NCBI RefSeq assembly: GCF_900114875.1
Contig: NZ_FPKW01000001.1
Coordinates: 62,001 to 126,000, forward strand
From: Chryseobacterium limigenitum
Lineage (GTDB): Bacteria; Bacteroidota; Bacteroidia; Flavobacteriales; Weeksellaceae
DNA: 64,000 bases
Reading direction: 5' to 3'
Shown here: positions 17,118-26,425 of the stretch, one piece after another
Layout of the letters: every line of letters begins with the position of its first letter
Position numbering within the stretch: the first letter of the stretch is position 1
The notes under the pieces: generated by a model
What the model was told of the DNA's origin: nothing
The model's input: the letters and a program-made list of their open reading frames with translations, nothing else
Databases searched by the model: none
Program-made: the position numbers and the translations under genes

Positions 17118-18365
17118 ATGTCAATTTTAGAAATGAAAGTTCCTTCACCGGGCGAATCAATTACAGAAGTTGAAATTGCAACTTGGCTTGTAAAGGATGG
17201 TGATTATGTAGAAAAAGATCAACCTATCGCTGAGGTAGACTCAGATAAAGCAACGCTAGAATTGCCTGCAGAACAAAGTGGAATTATTACTTTAAAAGCT
17301 GAAGAAGGTGATGTGGTACAAGTAGGGCAGGTAGTTTGTTTAATTGATGTGGATGCTGCTAAACCAGAGGGTTCTGCTCCTGCTGCTCCAAAACAAGAAG
17401 AAGCTCCTAAAGCTGCTGAACCGGCTAAAGCAGAAGCTCCAAAACCAGCTGCACCCGTTGCTGCTCCTCAAACTTATGCTACCGGAGCTCCGTCTCCTGC
17501 TGCTAAGAAAATTCTTGATGAAAAGGGTATTGACGCATCACAAGTTAACGGACAGGGAAGAGACGGAAGAATCACTAAAACTGACGCTGAATTGGCTGCT
17601 GTTCCTGCAATGGGAGGTAGTCCTTTAACAGCTACAGGTTCTAGAGCTTCAACAACTACTAAACTTTCTGTTCTTAGAAGAAAGATTGCTTCAAGATTAG
17701 TTTCTGTGAAGAATGAAACAGCGATGTTAACGACTTTCAACGAAGTTGATATGTCTGAAATCTTTAGACTAAGAAAACAATATAAAGAAGAATTTGCTCA
17801 AAAGCACGGAGTTGGACTTGGTTTCATGTCTTTCTTCACAAAAGCGGTTACAAGAGCATTAAAATTATATCCTGATGTAAATGCATCAATTGACGGAGAT
17901 TTCAAAATTAATTATGATTTCTGCGATATTTCAATTGCAGTTTCTGGGCCTAAAGGATTAATGGTTCCGGTATTGAGAAATGCAGAAAACATGTCTTTCA
18001 AAGGTGTTGAAGCTAACATCAAAGATCTTGCAACTAAAGTAAGAGATGGAAAAATCACTGTTGATGAAATGACTGGCGGTACGTTCACTATTACAAATGG
18101 TGGTACTTTCGGATCTATGCTGTCTACACCAATCATCAACCCTCCTCAATCTGCAATCTTAGGAATGCACAATATCATTCAAAGACCGGTTGCGGTTGAC
18201 GGGCAAGTTGTAATTCGTCCAATGATGTATGTTGCAATGTCTTATGACCACAGAATTATTGACGGAAAAGAGTCTGTAGGATTCTTGGTAGCAGTAAAAG
18301 AAGGTATCGACAATCCTGTTGAAATTTTAATGGGTGGTGACGAAAGAAGAGGATTAGAATTATAG
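17118..18365 (+). CDS. sucB: Dihydrolipoyllysine succinyltransferase (2-oxoglutarate dehydrogenase E2)
   Basis: E2 of the 2-oxoglutarate dehydrogenase complex, 415 residues. The lipoyl domain covers residues 1-78, with the modified K44 in VDSDKATLE. An Ala/Pro/Lys linker follows (about 85-118). The E3-binding domain is at 119-155 ([16 protein letters not shown]), and the acyltransferase core covers 185-415, with H378 and D382 in the catalytic SYDHRIIDG. It transfers the succinyl group to CoA. The single lipoyl domain and the sucA neighbour distinguish it from the other E2 at 32203-33522. A clear intrinsic terminator follows, so sucA-sucB is a two-gene operon. Confidence 0.97.
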   Translation: MSILEMKVPSPGESITEVEIATWLVKDGDYVEKDQPIAEVDSDKATLELPAEQSGIITLKAEEGDVVQVGQVVCLIDVDAAKPEGSAPAAPKQEEAPKAAEPAKAEAPKPAAPVAAPQTYATGAPSPAAKKILDEKGIDASQVNGQGRDGRITKTDAELAAVPAMGGSPLTATGSRASTTTKLSVLRRKIASRLVSVKNETAMLTTFNEVDMSEIFRLRKQYKEEFAQKHGVGLGFMSFFTKAVTRALKLYPDVNASIDGDFKINYDFCDISIAVSGPKGLMVPVLRNAENMSFKGVEANIKDLATKVRDGKITVDEMTGGTFTITNGGTFGSMLSTPIINPPQSAILGMHNIIQRPVAVDGQVVIRPMMYVAMSYDHRIIDGKESVGFLVAVKEGIDNPVEILMGGDERRGLEL

Positions 18366-18392
18366 TTTTAAATAAATTAACATAAATCTTAC

Positions 18393-18423
18393 AATCTCGC
18401 CTCAAAAAAGGCGAGATTTTTGT
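18393..18423 (+). terminator. Intrinsic terminator of sucAB
   Basis: A perfect 9-bp stem AATCTCGCC / GGCGAGATT with an 8-nt A-rich loop is followed by TTTTTGT. It lies 28 bp after the sucB stop. Confidence 0.88.
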
Positions 18424-18447
18424 ATATATCTAAAAAATACAAAAGTG

Positions 18448-18834
18448 ATGTTTTCAAAAATGACTTCGAATATCAAAGTTTCAGTAATACCTGAATATGA
18501 TAGCAAAAACAGTTACCCGTCCGAAAACCGATATGTTTTTAAATATAGCATAACGATAGAAAATGACGGAAGTTTTCCTATAAAAATTCTTAAAAGAAAA
18601 TGGTTAATTTTTGACGTAGGATTTGGATTTACAGAGATTATAGGAGATGGTGTAATAGGATTAACGCCGGAAATTCCTGTACATGAGAATTTTGATTACT
18701 TTTCTAATGTAATGTTACGTTCCGGAGTAGGAAGTATGAGTGGAAAATATTTGGTTAAAAATATGGATACTCAGGAAAGTTTTGAGATTGATATTCCAAA
18801 ATTCAACCTGTTGTCCGAAGTTTTAAGCAATTAA
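18448..18834 (+). CDS. apaG: ApaG domain protein
   Basis: A 128-residue ApaG-family protein with a fibronectin-III/Ig-like all-beta fold. ATG at 18448 is preferred to the overlapping GTG at 18445. Family motifs are clear: YVFKYSITIEN (about 29-39), LKRKWLI, then VGFGFTEIIGDGVIGLTPEI and LRSGVGSMSGKYLV (each here noted as short blocks). ApaG lies next to apaH in proteobacteria and has been linked to Co2+/Mg2+ efflux by old genetics; its biochemical role remains unclear. Here it stands alone between sucB and a repeat-bearing gap. Confidence 0.9.
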   Translation: MFSKMTSNIKVSVIPEYDSKNSYPSENRYVFKYSITIENDGSFPIKILKRKWLIFDVGFGFTEIIGDGVIGLTPEIPVHENFDYFSNVMLRSGVGSMSGKYLVKNMDTQESFEIDIPKFNLLSEVLSN

Positions 18835-18947
18835 TTTTTCATTAATCTGCACAAAATAAACCAAGATTAGATGAAGTTTTAATAGTATCATCTGTGCAAT
18901 CTGTGGTGAAAAAACAACGCTAGTTCTCAAATATATTTAATGATTTT

Positions 18948-18965
18948 GTCATGCTGGAAGCATCT
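18948..18965. repeat. Short relic of the GTCATGCTG...GAAGCATCT repeat
   Basis: GTCATGCTGGAAGCATCT has the two ends of the repeat arm seen at 52667-52693 with the middle missing. It sits in the 181-bp gap between apaG and the exonuclease gene. Confidence 0.4.
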
Positions 18966-19015
18966 CTACAAAGCAAATGGACAAACTTGTTATAAAAATT
19001 GAGTAATTTTAAATA

Positions 19016-19570
19016 TTAAAGCTTTTTGATCTTCAGTTTCATATAATCAGAAACTTCATCATTGCTTGTAAGGAATAATTTTTCGAAAGCCAATAATGAG
19101 ATTTTTGCACAAACTTCTGCGTCAGCACCTGCTCTGTGATGTTTAAATTTTATTTGATGATATTCTGCCAAATGTTTTAAACCATATTTGGGAAGATAAT
19201 TCCATGATTTCTTTGCCAGCTGAATGCTGCATAAATAGTCTATTTTAGGCGTAAATATTCCGTAGTGACTCAGACATGCTCTTAGAACTCCAGCGTCAAA
19301 ACTCGCGTTATGAGCAATCATCAGAGTTCCATACATCATTTCCTGAATTTCATACCAAATCTCATCAAAAGTAGGAGCGTTTTTTACATCATTCGGTAAA
19401 ATTCCGTGTACATCAATATTATACTGACTAAAATAAGGAAAACTAGGAGGTTTTATTAACCAGGTTTTTGTCTCAATAATCTTAGAATCCTGCACAACGC
19501 AAACCCCAACTTCACAAGCTGAACTCCTGTCGTTAGTGGCTGTTTCGAAATCTATTGCGCAAAAATCCAT
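19016..19570 (-). CDS. DnaQ-like 3'-5' exonuclease (DEDDh)
   Basis: A 184-residue single-domain exonuclease. All DEDDh residues can be seen: D7 and E9 in AIDFETA, D92 in AHNASFD, and H145 with D150 in HHRAGADAE. These bind two metals and remove nucleotides from 3' ends. It is too short to be a full DNA polymerase III epsilon subunit with a clamp-binding tail, and it resembles the stand-alone exonuclease-domain proteins common in Bacteroidota. It appears to be transcribed alone, 86 bp downstream of the glycosyltransferase gene on the same strand. Confidence 0.88.
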   Translation of the reverse strand: MDFCAIDFETATNDRSSACEVGVCVVQDSKIIETKTWLIKPPSFPYFSQYNIDVHGILPNDVKNAPTFDEIWYEIQEMMYGTLMIAHNASFDAGVLRACLSHYGIFTPKIDYLCSIQLAKKSWNYLPKYGLKHLAEYHQIKFKHHRAGADAEVCAKISLLAFEKLFLTSNDEVSDYMKLKIKKL

Positions 19571-19656
19571 GTATTGTAGTTATAAATTAAGAGTGATAAG
19601 TTATGAATTATTTCTAATATTTGATATAGAACTAATTCCTAAAACATAGGTCTTTG

Positions 19657-20631
19657 TTAAAGAAAATGTTTGAAAATTAACCATTTAGATTGATAGAAAT
19701 CCTCTTTTTGATGTTTTTGACGAAGCTTCCAGGTTCCGGGAAGTTGTGCGTAGAAACCAAAATGTGCTCTTGCCACAGCCCAAAGGTGTGGGAATCCATG
19801 TTTAAATCCAAAATAAATTCCTGCAATTCCGTCTAAACACAATCTGAAAAATATCAACCAAATTAATGTAGGAAATGGCAAATTTTTCAACATCATCGAA
19901 AGATTATTTCTGATGTTTAAATAGGTTTTTTGAGCGCTTTGTTTGTTTAAAGTTCCACCTCCAACGTGATAAACTGTAGATTTTCCGGTATAAAATATTT
20001 TCTTTCCTGAGTTGATTAATCTCCAGCAAAGATCGATTTCTTCCTGATGGGCAAAAAATCTTTCATCAAAACCTTTCTGTTCCCAAAAATCTTTAGAGCG
20101 AATAAAAAAACAACATCCTGAAGCCCAGAAAATTTCGGTTTCATCATCATATTGACCCTTGTCTTCTTCAAGGTCATCAAAAACTCTTCCTCTGCAGTAA
20201 GGATAGCCCAGGTTATCGATTAAACCACCGCCAGCTCCTGCAAATTCAAAGAATTTTTTATTATTAAAAGATAATATTTTTGGTTGAATGGCTGATATTT
20301 CAGAATTTTTTTCAAATAATTCTAAAACAGGTTCTATCCAGTTTTCGGTTACTTCAACATCTGAATTGAGTAAACAGTAATATTCAGCTTTAATCTGTTT
20401 TAACCCTTCATTATAACCTCCTGCAAAGCCAAAATTCTGATTGTTTTTGATAATTTGAACCGAAGGAAAATGAGTTTGTAAATAGGCTATAGAATCATCC
20501 GTTGAAAGATTGTCGATCACATAAATATCTGCATTTTTAGAAAATTGAACAACGCTTGGCAGAAATTTTTCAAGCCAGTTTTTACCGTTCCAGTTTAATA
20601 TGGCAACTGCTAGTTTTTTCGACATCTCCAT
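19657..20631 (-). CDS. Glycosyltransferase family 2
   Basis: A 324-residue GT-A glycosyltransferase. The nucleotide-sugar pocket begins AVAILNWNGK, followed by VIDNLSTDDS, a DxD-like LLNSDVEV near residue 95, and the catalytic-loop motif EEIDLCWR near 195. C-terminal hydrophobic segments (IWLIFFRLCLDGIAGIYFGF) suggest membrane association. The related rhamnosyltransferase-like proteins build cell-surface polysaccharide. Its ATG immediately follows the stop codon of the lipid A-type acyltransferase (TAGATG junction); a second in-frame ATG two codons later is an alternative start. The pairing suggests lipopolysaccharide or other envelope glycan assembly; the sugar is unknown. Confidence 0.9.
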   Translation of the reverse strand: MEMSKKLAVAILNWNGKNWLEKFLPSVVQFSKNADIYVIDNLSTDDSIAYLQTHFPSVQIIKNNQNFGFAGGYNEGLKQIKAEYYCLLNSDVEVTENWIEPVLELFEKNSEISAIQPKILSFNNKKFFEFAGAGGGLIDNLGYPYCRGRVFDDLEEDKGQYDDETEIFWASGCCFFIRSKDFWEQKGFDERFFAHQEEIDLCWRLINSGKKIFYTGKSTVYHVGGGTLNKQSAQKTYLNIRNNLSMMLKNLPFPTLIWLIFFRLCLDGIAGIYFGFKHGFPHLWAVARAHFGFYAQLPGTWKLRQKHQKEDFYQSKWLIFKHFL

Positions 20632-21516
20632 CTATATTTTTTCGGAATCAAAATCTTTAATAGAATCTTGATATTTCCATTTTCTATGTGACCAAAGATA
20701 GTTATCGGGTCTTTTATGCAAAGTATTTTCTAATAATTTATGGAATTTTCTTACCACTTCATTTTTTGCAAATTTCTCTCCGTCAGGCATAACTCTATGG
20801 TAATTAATCTGATAAAAACCACGTTTGACCTTTTTCATCTCACAATAAATAAAAATAAGATCCATTCTTGTGGCTAATTTATCATAGCCAATAAATGCAG
20901 GAGTTCTTTGATTCAGAAATTCTAATCCATAACTGACATGCGAAAAATGCGGTGTTTGATCTGCTACAAAAAGATATATAGAATCACCATTATTTTTAGA
21001 TCTGAAAATATTTAAGACCACCTCGTTTGCTTCCAGCGCATTATTTCCAAACTTACTTCTAACCTTTTTCATCTGATTTTCCCAAAAAGTACTGTTAACC
21101 TTTCTGTAAACCGGATGACAGTTTGTTTGTGGAACAATTGTAGCCAAAGTATTCATCCATTCCCAATTGAAAACATGGCCAGCCAATAAAATAATATTTT
21201 TCCCCTCTTCTTTAGCTTCGTGAAACAACTCCTGATTGATGTGCTGCATCCTTACCTTGGTTTCGGTTTCAGACATTGTGAAAGATTTTATTGTTTCTGC
21301 CAAATAATCAGAAAAATTTAAATAAAATTTCTTTTTAATCGCTGCAATTTCTTTGTCCGATTTTTCAGGGAAAGAGTTTCTTAAATTCTCAGTAATTACT
21401 TTTTTTCTATATCCAACAACATAATAATTTAAAAAGAATATAATGTCCGAAAATATGTATAATATTTTCAGAGGAAGTTTAGAAATTAAGTATAATATTT
21501 TGATAAGGAAATTCAT
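20632..21516 (-). CDS. Lysophospholipid/lipid A acyltransferase, LpxL/HtrB family
   Basis: A 294-residue inner-membrane acyltransferase. An N-terminal hydrophobic anchor (about residues 5-36) precedes the HX4E active-site motif HVFNWE (H114, E119). Downstream come YRKVNSTFWENQM and VADQTPHF, blocks typical of the LpxL/LpxM family. Members transfer a secondary acyl chain to the lipid A precursor. It overlaps functionally with the glycosyltransferase directly behind it, with no bases between the stop and the next ATG, which implies co-translation. It could also be an ornithine-lipid or glycerolipid acyltransferase, which share the motif. Confidence 0.9.
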   Translation of the reverse strand: MNFLIKILYLISKLPLKILYIFSDIIFFLNYYVVGYRKKVITENLRNSFPEKSDKEIAAIKKKFYLNFSDYLAETIKSFTMSETETKVRMQHINQELFHEAKEEGKNIILLAGHVFNWEWMNTLATIVPQTNCHPVYRKVNSTFWENQMKKVRSKFGNNALEANEVVLNIFRSKNNGDSIYLFVADQTPHFSHVSYGLEFLNQRTPAFIGYDKLATRMDLIFIYCEMKKVKRGFYQINYHRVMPDGEKFAKNEVVRKFHKLLENTLHKRPDNYLWSHRKWKYQDSIKDFDSEKI

Positions 21517-21524
21517 AAAACGTG

Positions 21525-21532
21525 CAAATTTA
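21525..21532 (-). promoter_or_regulatory. Putative -7 box for the acyltransferase-glycosyltransferase operon
   Basis: On the minus strand TAAATTTG lies 8 bp before the acyltransferase ATG, implying a very short leader. No TTG is seen at the expected -33 position. Confidence 0.45.
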
Positions 21533-21595
21533 GTGATAATAAAATTACGGTTTCATTTTTGCTGATAATAAGTATTAATTTTTTATTTTTATAGT

Positions 21596-22138
21596 ATGAA
21601 AAAGACATCATTAAAATATTTTGTTGCCCTATTTATGGGATTTGGATCAATAGCGTATGCTCAAACAGAAAAAGTGAAGGAAGATCCGAAAGTAATAGAG
21701 CAGAAGAAAAAGGCAGCGGCAGCGGAAAAAGCAAAATTACCTAAGCCATACAACCCAAAAGCGAATGCTCAGAAAGACATTGAAGCTCTGATCGTTCAGG
21801 CTAAGAAGGAAAATAAAAATATTATGATTCAGGCGGGAGGAAACTGGTGTATCTGGTGTCTTCGTTTTAATGAATTTGTACAGACTACTCCTGAATTAAA
21901 GGGAATTGTAGACAAAAACTATGTATATTATCATTTAAATTTTTCACCGGATAATAAAAATGAGAAAATTTTTAGCCAATATGGAAATCCTGGTGATAAA
22001 TTTGGATACCCCGTTTTCATTGTTTTAGATAAAGACGGAAAAATGATTCACGTACAGCAAAGTGATGTTTTGGAACAGGATAAAGGATACAGTTTAGAAA
22101 AAACGAAAGAGTTTTTCAATCAATGGGCTCCGAAGTAA
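21596..22138 (+). CDS. Exported thioredoxin-fold protein
   Basis: A 180-residue protein with a signal peptide (residues 1-22, ending AYAQ) and a Lys/Ala-rich linker to about residue 58. A thioredoxin-like domain has the redox motif WCIWC (Cys85, Cys88). The cis-Pro region reads FGYPVFIVLDKDGK. The WCxWC form and the preceding AGGNWC resemble thioredoxin_7/DUF255-like proteins that reduce or repair periplasmic disulfides. The gene stands alone and shares a bidirectional terminator with the convergent aldehyde dehydrogenase gene. Confidence 0.88.
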   Translation: MKKTSLKYFVALFMGFGSIAYAQTEKVKEDPKVIEQKKKAAAAEKAKLPKPYNPKANAQKDIEALIVQAKKENKNIMIQAGGNWCIWCLRFNEFVQTTPELKGIVDKNYVYYHLNFSPDNKNEKIFSQYGNPGDKFGYPVFIVLDKDGKMIHVQQSDVLEQDKGYSLEKTKEFFNQWAPK

Positions 22139-22147
22139 TAAAAATTA

Positions 22148-22175
22148 AAACCGAGAAATTTTCTCGGTTTTTTTG
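22148..22175. terminator. Bidirectional terminator between convergent genes
   Basis: AAACCGAGAAA / TTTCTCGGTTT hairpin followed by TTTTTG on the plus strand and flanked by A-rich sequence for the minus strand. It serves the thioredoxin gene and probably also the aldehyde dehydrogenase gene that ends at 22179. Confidence 0.8.
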
Positions 22176-22178
22176 TTT

Positions 22179-23540
22179 TTACAGTAGTTTTTTAATCCAG
22201 CTTAGCTTCTTCTCAGAATAAGGAGGATATTTTATATTGGGTTCTCCCCAAGTTGCTTTTTCCAGAACTGGTTTTTGATGTGAAAAAGTTTCAAAACCAA
22301 ATTTACCGTGATAATTTCCCATTCCTGAATTTCCAACGCCCCCAAAAGGCAGGTTATCATTTCCTAAATGCATCACAACATCATTGATACAACCTCCACC
22401 AAAAGAGAGTTTTTGAGTGAAAGCTTCTTTTTCTTCAGAATTATTGGTGAATAAATAGGCTGAAAGTGGTTTTTCAAGTTCAATCAGATAATTTAATGTC
22501 TGATTAAAGCTTTTAAACAAAATCACAGGTAAAATAGGCCCGAAAATTTCTTCCTGCATCACATCATCTTCCCATTTGATATTAGTTAAAATTGTCGGTT
22601 CGATGTATAATTTTTCTTCATTATAATTTCCGCCGAAATATATTTTTTCTTTATCGATTAATTTAATTAATCTGTGGAAATTCTTTTGATTAATAATTCT
22701 GGTGTATTGCTCGGAATCTGGCTCGTACTTGAATTCTTTAATTTGATTTCTAAGCATTTCCAGAAACTGTTCCTGAATAGATTCTTCAACCAATAAATAA
22801 TCCGGAGCCACACAGGTTTGTCCAGCATTTAAAAATTTACCCCAAATAATTCGTTTGGCAGCAACCTCAAGATTAGCATCTTTAGTGATAATGACAGGAG
22901 ATTTTCCGCCTAATTCCAAAGTTACGGGTGTTAAATGTTCGGCTGCAGCTTTGTAAATAATTTTTCCAACTTTCGTGCTTCCTGTGAAAAATATTTTATC
23001 AAATTTTAATTTTAAAAGCTCTGTTGTTTCATCAATTCCACCTTCGAAAACATATAAATATTCGGGAGGGAAATTTTCATTGATGATTTTAGACATTGCT
23101 TTCATGGTATTTTCGGCAATTTCACTTGGTTTTAAAATACAGCAATTTCCGGCAGCCAAAGCAGCAATAATAGGGGAGAGTGATAATTGATAAGGATAAT
23201 TCCAGGCTCCAATAACCAAGACACAGCCTAACGGATCGGAGTATATTTTACTGTTTCCGATTTGATTGGAAAGATTGGTTCTTACTTTTTTAGGTTTCGC
23301 TAAAGCATTTAAATTTTTAAGATAATAATTAATATCCTTTAAAATAAAAGAAATTTCAGTCGTAAACGTATCAAATTTTGACTTCCCAAAATCTTTGTAA
23401 ATAGCTTCATTTAGGAGGTTTTCATTTTCAAGAATAAGATCTCTTAATTTTTCAAGATACATTTTCCTGAATTTTAGATTCTTCGTTTTCTGTGTATTGA
23501 AAAACTCTTGCTGCTTTAATACGATTTCCTGAATTTCCAT
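22179..23540 (-). CDS. NAD(P)-dependent aldehyde dehydrogenase (class 3-like)
   Basis: A 453-residue aldehyde dehydrogenase oxidising aldehydes to acids. Readable active-site residues are N114 in GAWNYP, the general base E209 in LELGGKSP, and the nucleophile C243 in NAGQTC. The cofactor loop FTGSTKVG is at 185-192. The short N-terminus and overall length fit the class 3/fatty-aldehyde group rather than the 490-residue classes. The C-terminal tail (KLSWIKKLL) is amphipathic and could touch membranes. It appears monocistronic, 42 bp upstream of the end of the efflux MFS gene on the same strand, so read-through from that operon is possible. Confidence 0.93.
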   Translation of the reverse strand: MEIQEIVLKQQEFFNTQKTKNLKFRKMYLEKLRDLILENENLLNEAIYKDFGKSKFDTFTTEISFILKDINYYLKNLNALAKPKKVRTNLSNQIGNSKIYSDPLGCVLVIGAWNYPYQLSLSPIIAALAAGNCCILKPSEIAENTMKAMSKIINENFPPEYLYVFEGGIDETTELLKLKFDKIFFTGSTKVGKIIYKAAAEHLTPVTLELGGKSPVIITKDANLEVAAKRIIWGKFLNAGQTCVAPDYLLVEESIQEQFLEMLRNQIKEFKYEPDSEQYTRIINQKNFHRLIKLIDKEKIYFGGNYNEEKLYIEPTILTNIKWEDDVMQEEIFGPILPVILFKSFNQTLNYLIELEKPLSAYLFTNNSEEKEAFTQKLSFGGGCINDVVMHLGNDNLPFGGVGNSGMGNYHGKFGFETFSHQKPVLEKATWGEPNIKYPPYSEKKLSWIKKLL

Positions 23541-23582
23541 AAACCAAATTTCAGAAAATAATGCAAATCTTTTGCCTAAAAA

Positions 23583-25145
23583 TTACATTATGTTTCTAAT
23601 TGCAATTTTTACGGGATGATACAGCAATAAAAGCAAAGCAGTGATCAATGCCAGCCAAAATAATCCTGTGAAGATTTCCATATTGGAAAGTAACATAGAT
23701 TGTACGCCAATTTTAGCTTTAAAAGCTCCTGCGGTCACCGATAATGAATCATTAATTGGGAGTTTTGCAATATTTACTCCAAAAATTTGATTCCACTGTG
23801 AGTAAAAAACAGGGTTGGTTTCTGTTAGCTGGGAACTTAAGGAATCCGAATGTTTTAAGGTTAAAAATAGCATCAAATTCTGCATTAAAGCGTAACCAAT
23901 TGCGGTTGTCCAGAAACGGGTAGAAGTTCCTAAAGCGGTGGCGTTGGCAACATATTCTTCTGGCATTCCTGAGATCAGAAAAAATACCAAAGGCGTGAAC
24001 AATAAACCTTGTGCGAGTCCCTGTAAAAATAATGGCGGACAAATTGTTGACAGCGTTGTGTCAGGGTAAAAAGTATAGGTAAACCAAGCGCAATCTATCG
24101 CCAACAATAGAAATCCGGTGAAGAATACGATTCTTGAAGAAACGCCTTTCATTAAACAAATTCCGGATAAAAATACGCCTATAACTGTTCCCAAAACATT
24201 CCAGTACTGAATGTCTACGATGTAATCCCAAGGCCATTTCCAGACGGTTGCCATGATGCTGTAAACATTATTTAAACCTGAACGAATTAAATAAAATATA
24301 AAAAATAAAAGCATTCCAATGATTACATTTTTTGAACTGAAAACTTCAAAATGAAAAAGCGGACGTTTAGAATTTCTCTGTTTCAGCATAAATAATCCAC
24401 CCGAAATCAGGAATACAAACAGGCATAAAATGATGGTATCTGATTCAAACCACATTAATCTTTTTCCGTAAATAATGGCGTACGATCCGGCCTGTAAACA
24501 GATCCAAAGGAGAAACCAACTCGTAATATCTAACTGGTACAGAGGCTTTTTAGGAAAAAATCTGTTTCTGTTGAAAAGTGCAATTCCGATAATTAAAACA
24601 AAAATGTGAAAGTAAAGAATCATCAAAATCATATGCTGAAAATCATAATTCTGAATACTAGATTTTAATAAAGAAGTGGTGACTGTTCCGCCCGTCAGCA
24701 TGATCGTGTACATGAAAAGGTAGGCAATGACTTTGGCGTGTCTGGTTTTTAATTCTGCAATGATTAATGGTAAAAATATGGCACCTTCCATTAAACCGAA
24801 AATTCCTTCTAAAAATCTGATGACCAGAATGATATGATAATCGTTTGTGACGGATAAAATGTACAGAATGATGACTGAAATAGACGACATCAGCAGAATG
24901 TAATACTTTACACTAAAATACGCCATAAATCGCTGTAAAACCAGCATGGTTACGACGAATGTTCCGTACATCATCATTAATAAATATTGGATATCATCAG
25001 GATCTACATCCATAAAAGACGCTGTGAAAGCACTGTTGGAATGCAGAATTGACAGTAGCATCAAGTGCGGAAACAATGCCAATACAAGAAGAGGAAGCTT
25101 CAGCCATTGCGGAACCCATTTATAATAAACTGAATTGTGTTGCAT
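23583..25145 (-). CDS. MFS efflux transporter (DHA2/EmrB-like)
   Basis: A 520-residue inner-membrane protein with about 14 hydrophobic helices, the number expected for the DHA2 drug:H+ antiporter group. Recognisable elements include a long helix-loop-helix near VIRFLEGIFGLMEGAIFLPL (motif-C-like region, cited in part) and a C-terminal LLLLLYHPVKIA helix. It lies downstream of HlyD- and TolC-type genes on the same strand, which together form a complete EmrAB-TolC-style pump. The gap to the HlyD gene is 228 bp and carries repeat-like sequence, but no terminator is obvious. The substrate is unknown; drugs, bile-like detergents or fatty acids are usual. Confidence 0.9.
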   Translation of the reverse strand: MQHNSVYYKWVPQWLKLPLLVLALFPHLMLLSILHSNSAFTASFMDVDPDDIQYLLMMMYGTFVVTMLVLQRFMAYFSVKYYILLMSSISVIILYILSVTNDYHIILVIRFLEGIFGLMEGAIFLPLIIAELKTRHAKVIAYLFMYTIMLTGGTVTTSLLKSSIQNYDFQHMILMILYFHIFVLIIGIALFNRNRFFPKKPLYQLDITSWFLLWICLQAGSYAIIYGKRLMWFESDTIILCLFVFLISGGLFMLKQRNSKRPLFHFEVFSSKNVIIGMLLFFIFYLIRSGLNNVYSIMATVWKWPWDYIVDIQYWNVLGTVIGVFLSGICLMKGVSSRIVFFTGFLLLAIDCAWFTYTFYPDTTLSTICPPLFLQGLAQGLLFTPLVFFLISGMPEEYVANATALGTSTRFWTTAIGYALMQNLMLFLTLKHSDSLSSQLTETNPVFYSQWNQIFGVNIAKLPINDSLSVTAGAFKAKIGVQSMLLSNMEIFTGLFWLALITALLLLLYHPVKIAIRNIM

Positions 25146-25299
25146 TTTTTATTGAATAAAAACGAAAAGGCCAAAAAGCAAAATGTAAAAAAAGTAAAAG
25201 GCAAAATGGCAAATTGCGTATGAAAAAAATGGCAATTTTGCGGCTTTGCAGTCCAGCCTTTCCGTTGAAAAAAGAACTTAATTTGTTAATTTTAAATTT

Positions 25300-25374
25300 G
25301 AGAAAGAGGAATTTGAAAGTTTAAATCTTTACATAAAATTCAACACTTCATAAAACTTTCAAACCCTCAAACTC
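25300..25374. repeat. Imperfect inverted repeat abutting the HlyD stop codon
   Basis: The arm 25300-25322 (GAGAAAGAGG then TTTGAAAGTTT) is imperfectly complementary to 25351-25374, which on the coding strand starts immediately at the stop codon as TAGAGTTTGAGGGTTTGAAAG. It lies inside the efflux operon. Confidence 0.55.
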
Positions 25375-26420
25375 TATATCTTCTTCGCACTCACCAAAAC
25401 GTTCATTCCGGAAAGTAGTTTTTCGTTGTTTTTATTATTATCTAGAATAATTTTTACTGGAAATCGCTGTTCGATCTTGACGAAGTTTCCTGTTGCATTG
25501 TCTGGTTTTACTAACGAAAACTGCGAACCGGAAGCCGGTGAGATCGATACAATTTTTCCTTTAAATTCTGTGTCCGGAAAAGCGTCGGCTGTAATCACAA
25601 CTTCCTGCTGTTGGTCGATTTGTCCAAGCTGAGTTTCTTTATAATTGGCAATAATCCATTTTTCTTTGCTCACGATCTGAACCAAAGCCTGACCTTCTTT
25701 GATCAATTGGCCTTCCTGAATCGTTTTTTTGCCGACCCAACCGTCATAAGGAGCTGTAACTACTGTGTAGGAGAGGAAAAGTTGAGCATTATTCAAACTT
25801 GCAGAACTTTGCTGAATCTGACTTTTTGCCGGGGCAACTTTTGTTTCCTGTTCGTTTGCACTTGCTTTTACGGCATTTTTTTGCTGTTCCAATGCTAAAA
25901 GATTGGCTTTAGCCTGATCGTATGAAGCTTTTACATTTTCAAACTGCTGTTCGGTCGCGGCATCTTCTGAAACCAGATTTTTATATCTTTTAAAATCCTG
26001 TTCGGTTCTCCAAATATCGATCTTTGCGGAAGAAATTTTTGCATCGATGATTTTGGTGTCGCTTTCTTTTGTATTCACGCCACTTTGGATGGTCGTGATA
26101 TTTTCAGAATTGGCGTGAAGACTGGCTTCTGCCATTTTCACCTGGTTGACAAATTCTCTGTTGTCAATGATGATCAAAGTATCCCCTTTGTGAACGAATT
26201 GGTTTTCGTTAAATTTTATCGTTTTAATGAAACCTGAAACTTTACTGGAAACAGGCGTAATATATTGTTCGATCTGCGCATCGTTTGTGGTAACATTTTT
26301 TCTCGAAAAAAGATAGAAACTTAGCATCCCCGCGATCCCGCTGATAATAAGGATCCAGGCCAATAAAGTAATTGTTTTATTGATTCTTTTTTCTTTTTGT
26401 GTTAATTGCTTCTGTGCCAT
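25374..26420 (-). CDS. HlyD/EmrA-type membrane fusion protein
   Basis: A 348-residue periplasmic adaptor. A short cytosolic N-terminus rich in Lys/Gln precedes one membrane helix (residues 14-35). The biotinyl-lipoyl-like domain then starts DAQIEQYITPVSSKVSGFI (cited in part) and includes DTLIIIDNREF. A central coiled-coil hairpin is rich in Gln/Ala/Lys (about 90-205). The second half-lipoyl returns as TVVTAPYDGWVGKKTIQEGQ, and a beta-barrel ends the protein. It links the inner-membrane MFS pump to the outer-membrane TolC channel. The TolC gene ends 5 bp upstream, so the two are in one transcript. Confidence 0.94.
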   Translation of the reverse strand: MAQKQLTQKEKRINKTITLLAWILIISGIAGMLSFYLFSRKNVTTNDAQIEQYITPVSSKVSGFIKTIKFNENQFVHKGDTLIIIDNREFVNQVKMAEASLHANSENITTIQSGVNTKESDTKIIDAKISSAKIDIWRTEQDFKRYKNLVSEDAATEQQFENVKASYDQAKANLLALEQQKNAVKASANEQETKVAPAKSQIQQSSASLNNAQLFLSYTVVTAPYDGWVGKKTIQEGQLIKEGQALVQIVSKEKWIIANYKETQLGQIDQQQEVVITADAFPDTEFKGKIVSISPASGSQFSLVKPDNATGNFVKIEQRFPVKIILDNNKNNEKLLSGMNVLVSAKKI

Positions 26421-26425
26421 AGTTT

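Noticed and set aside
17344..17628. Leu-rich 94-residue open frame inside sucB
   Set aside because: It is the shifted reading of the Ala/Pro/Lys linker of the E2 protein; the lipoyl and E3-binding domains in the other frame are unmistakable.
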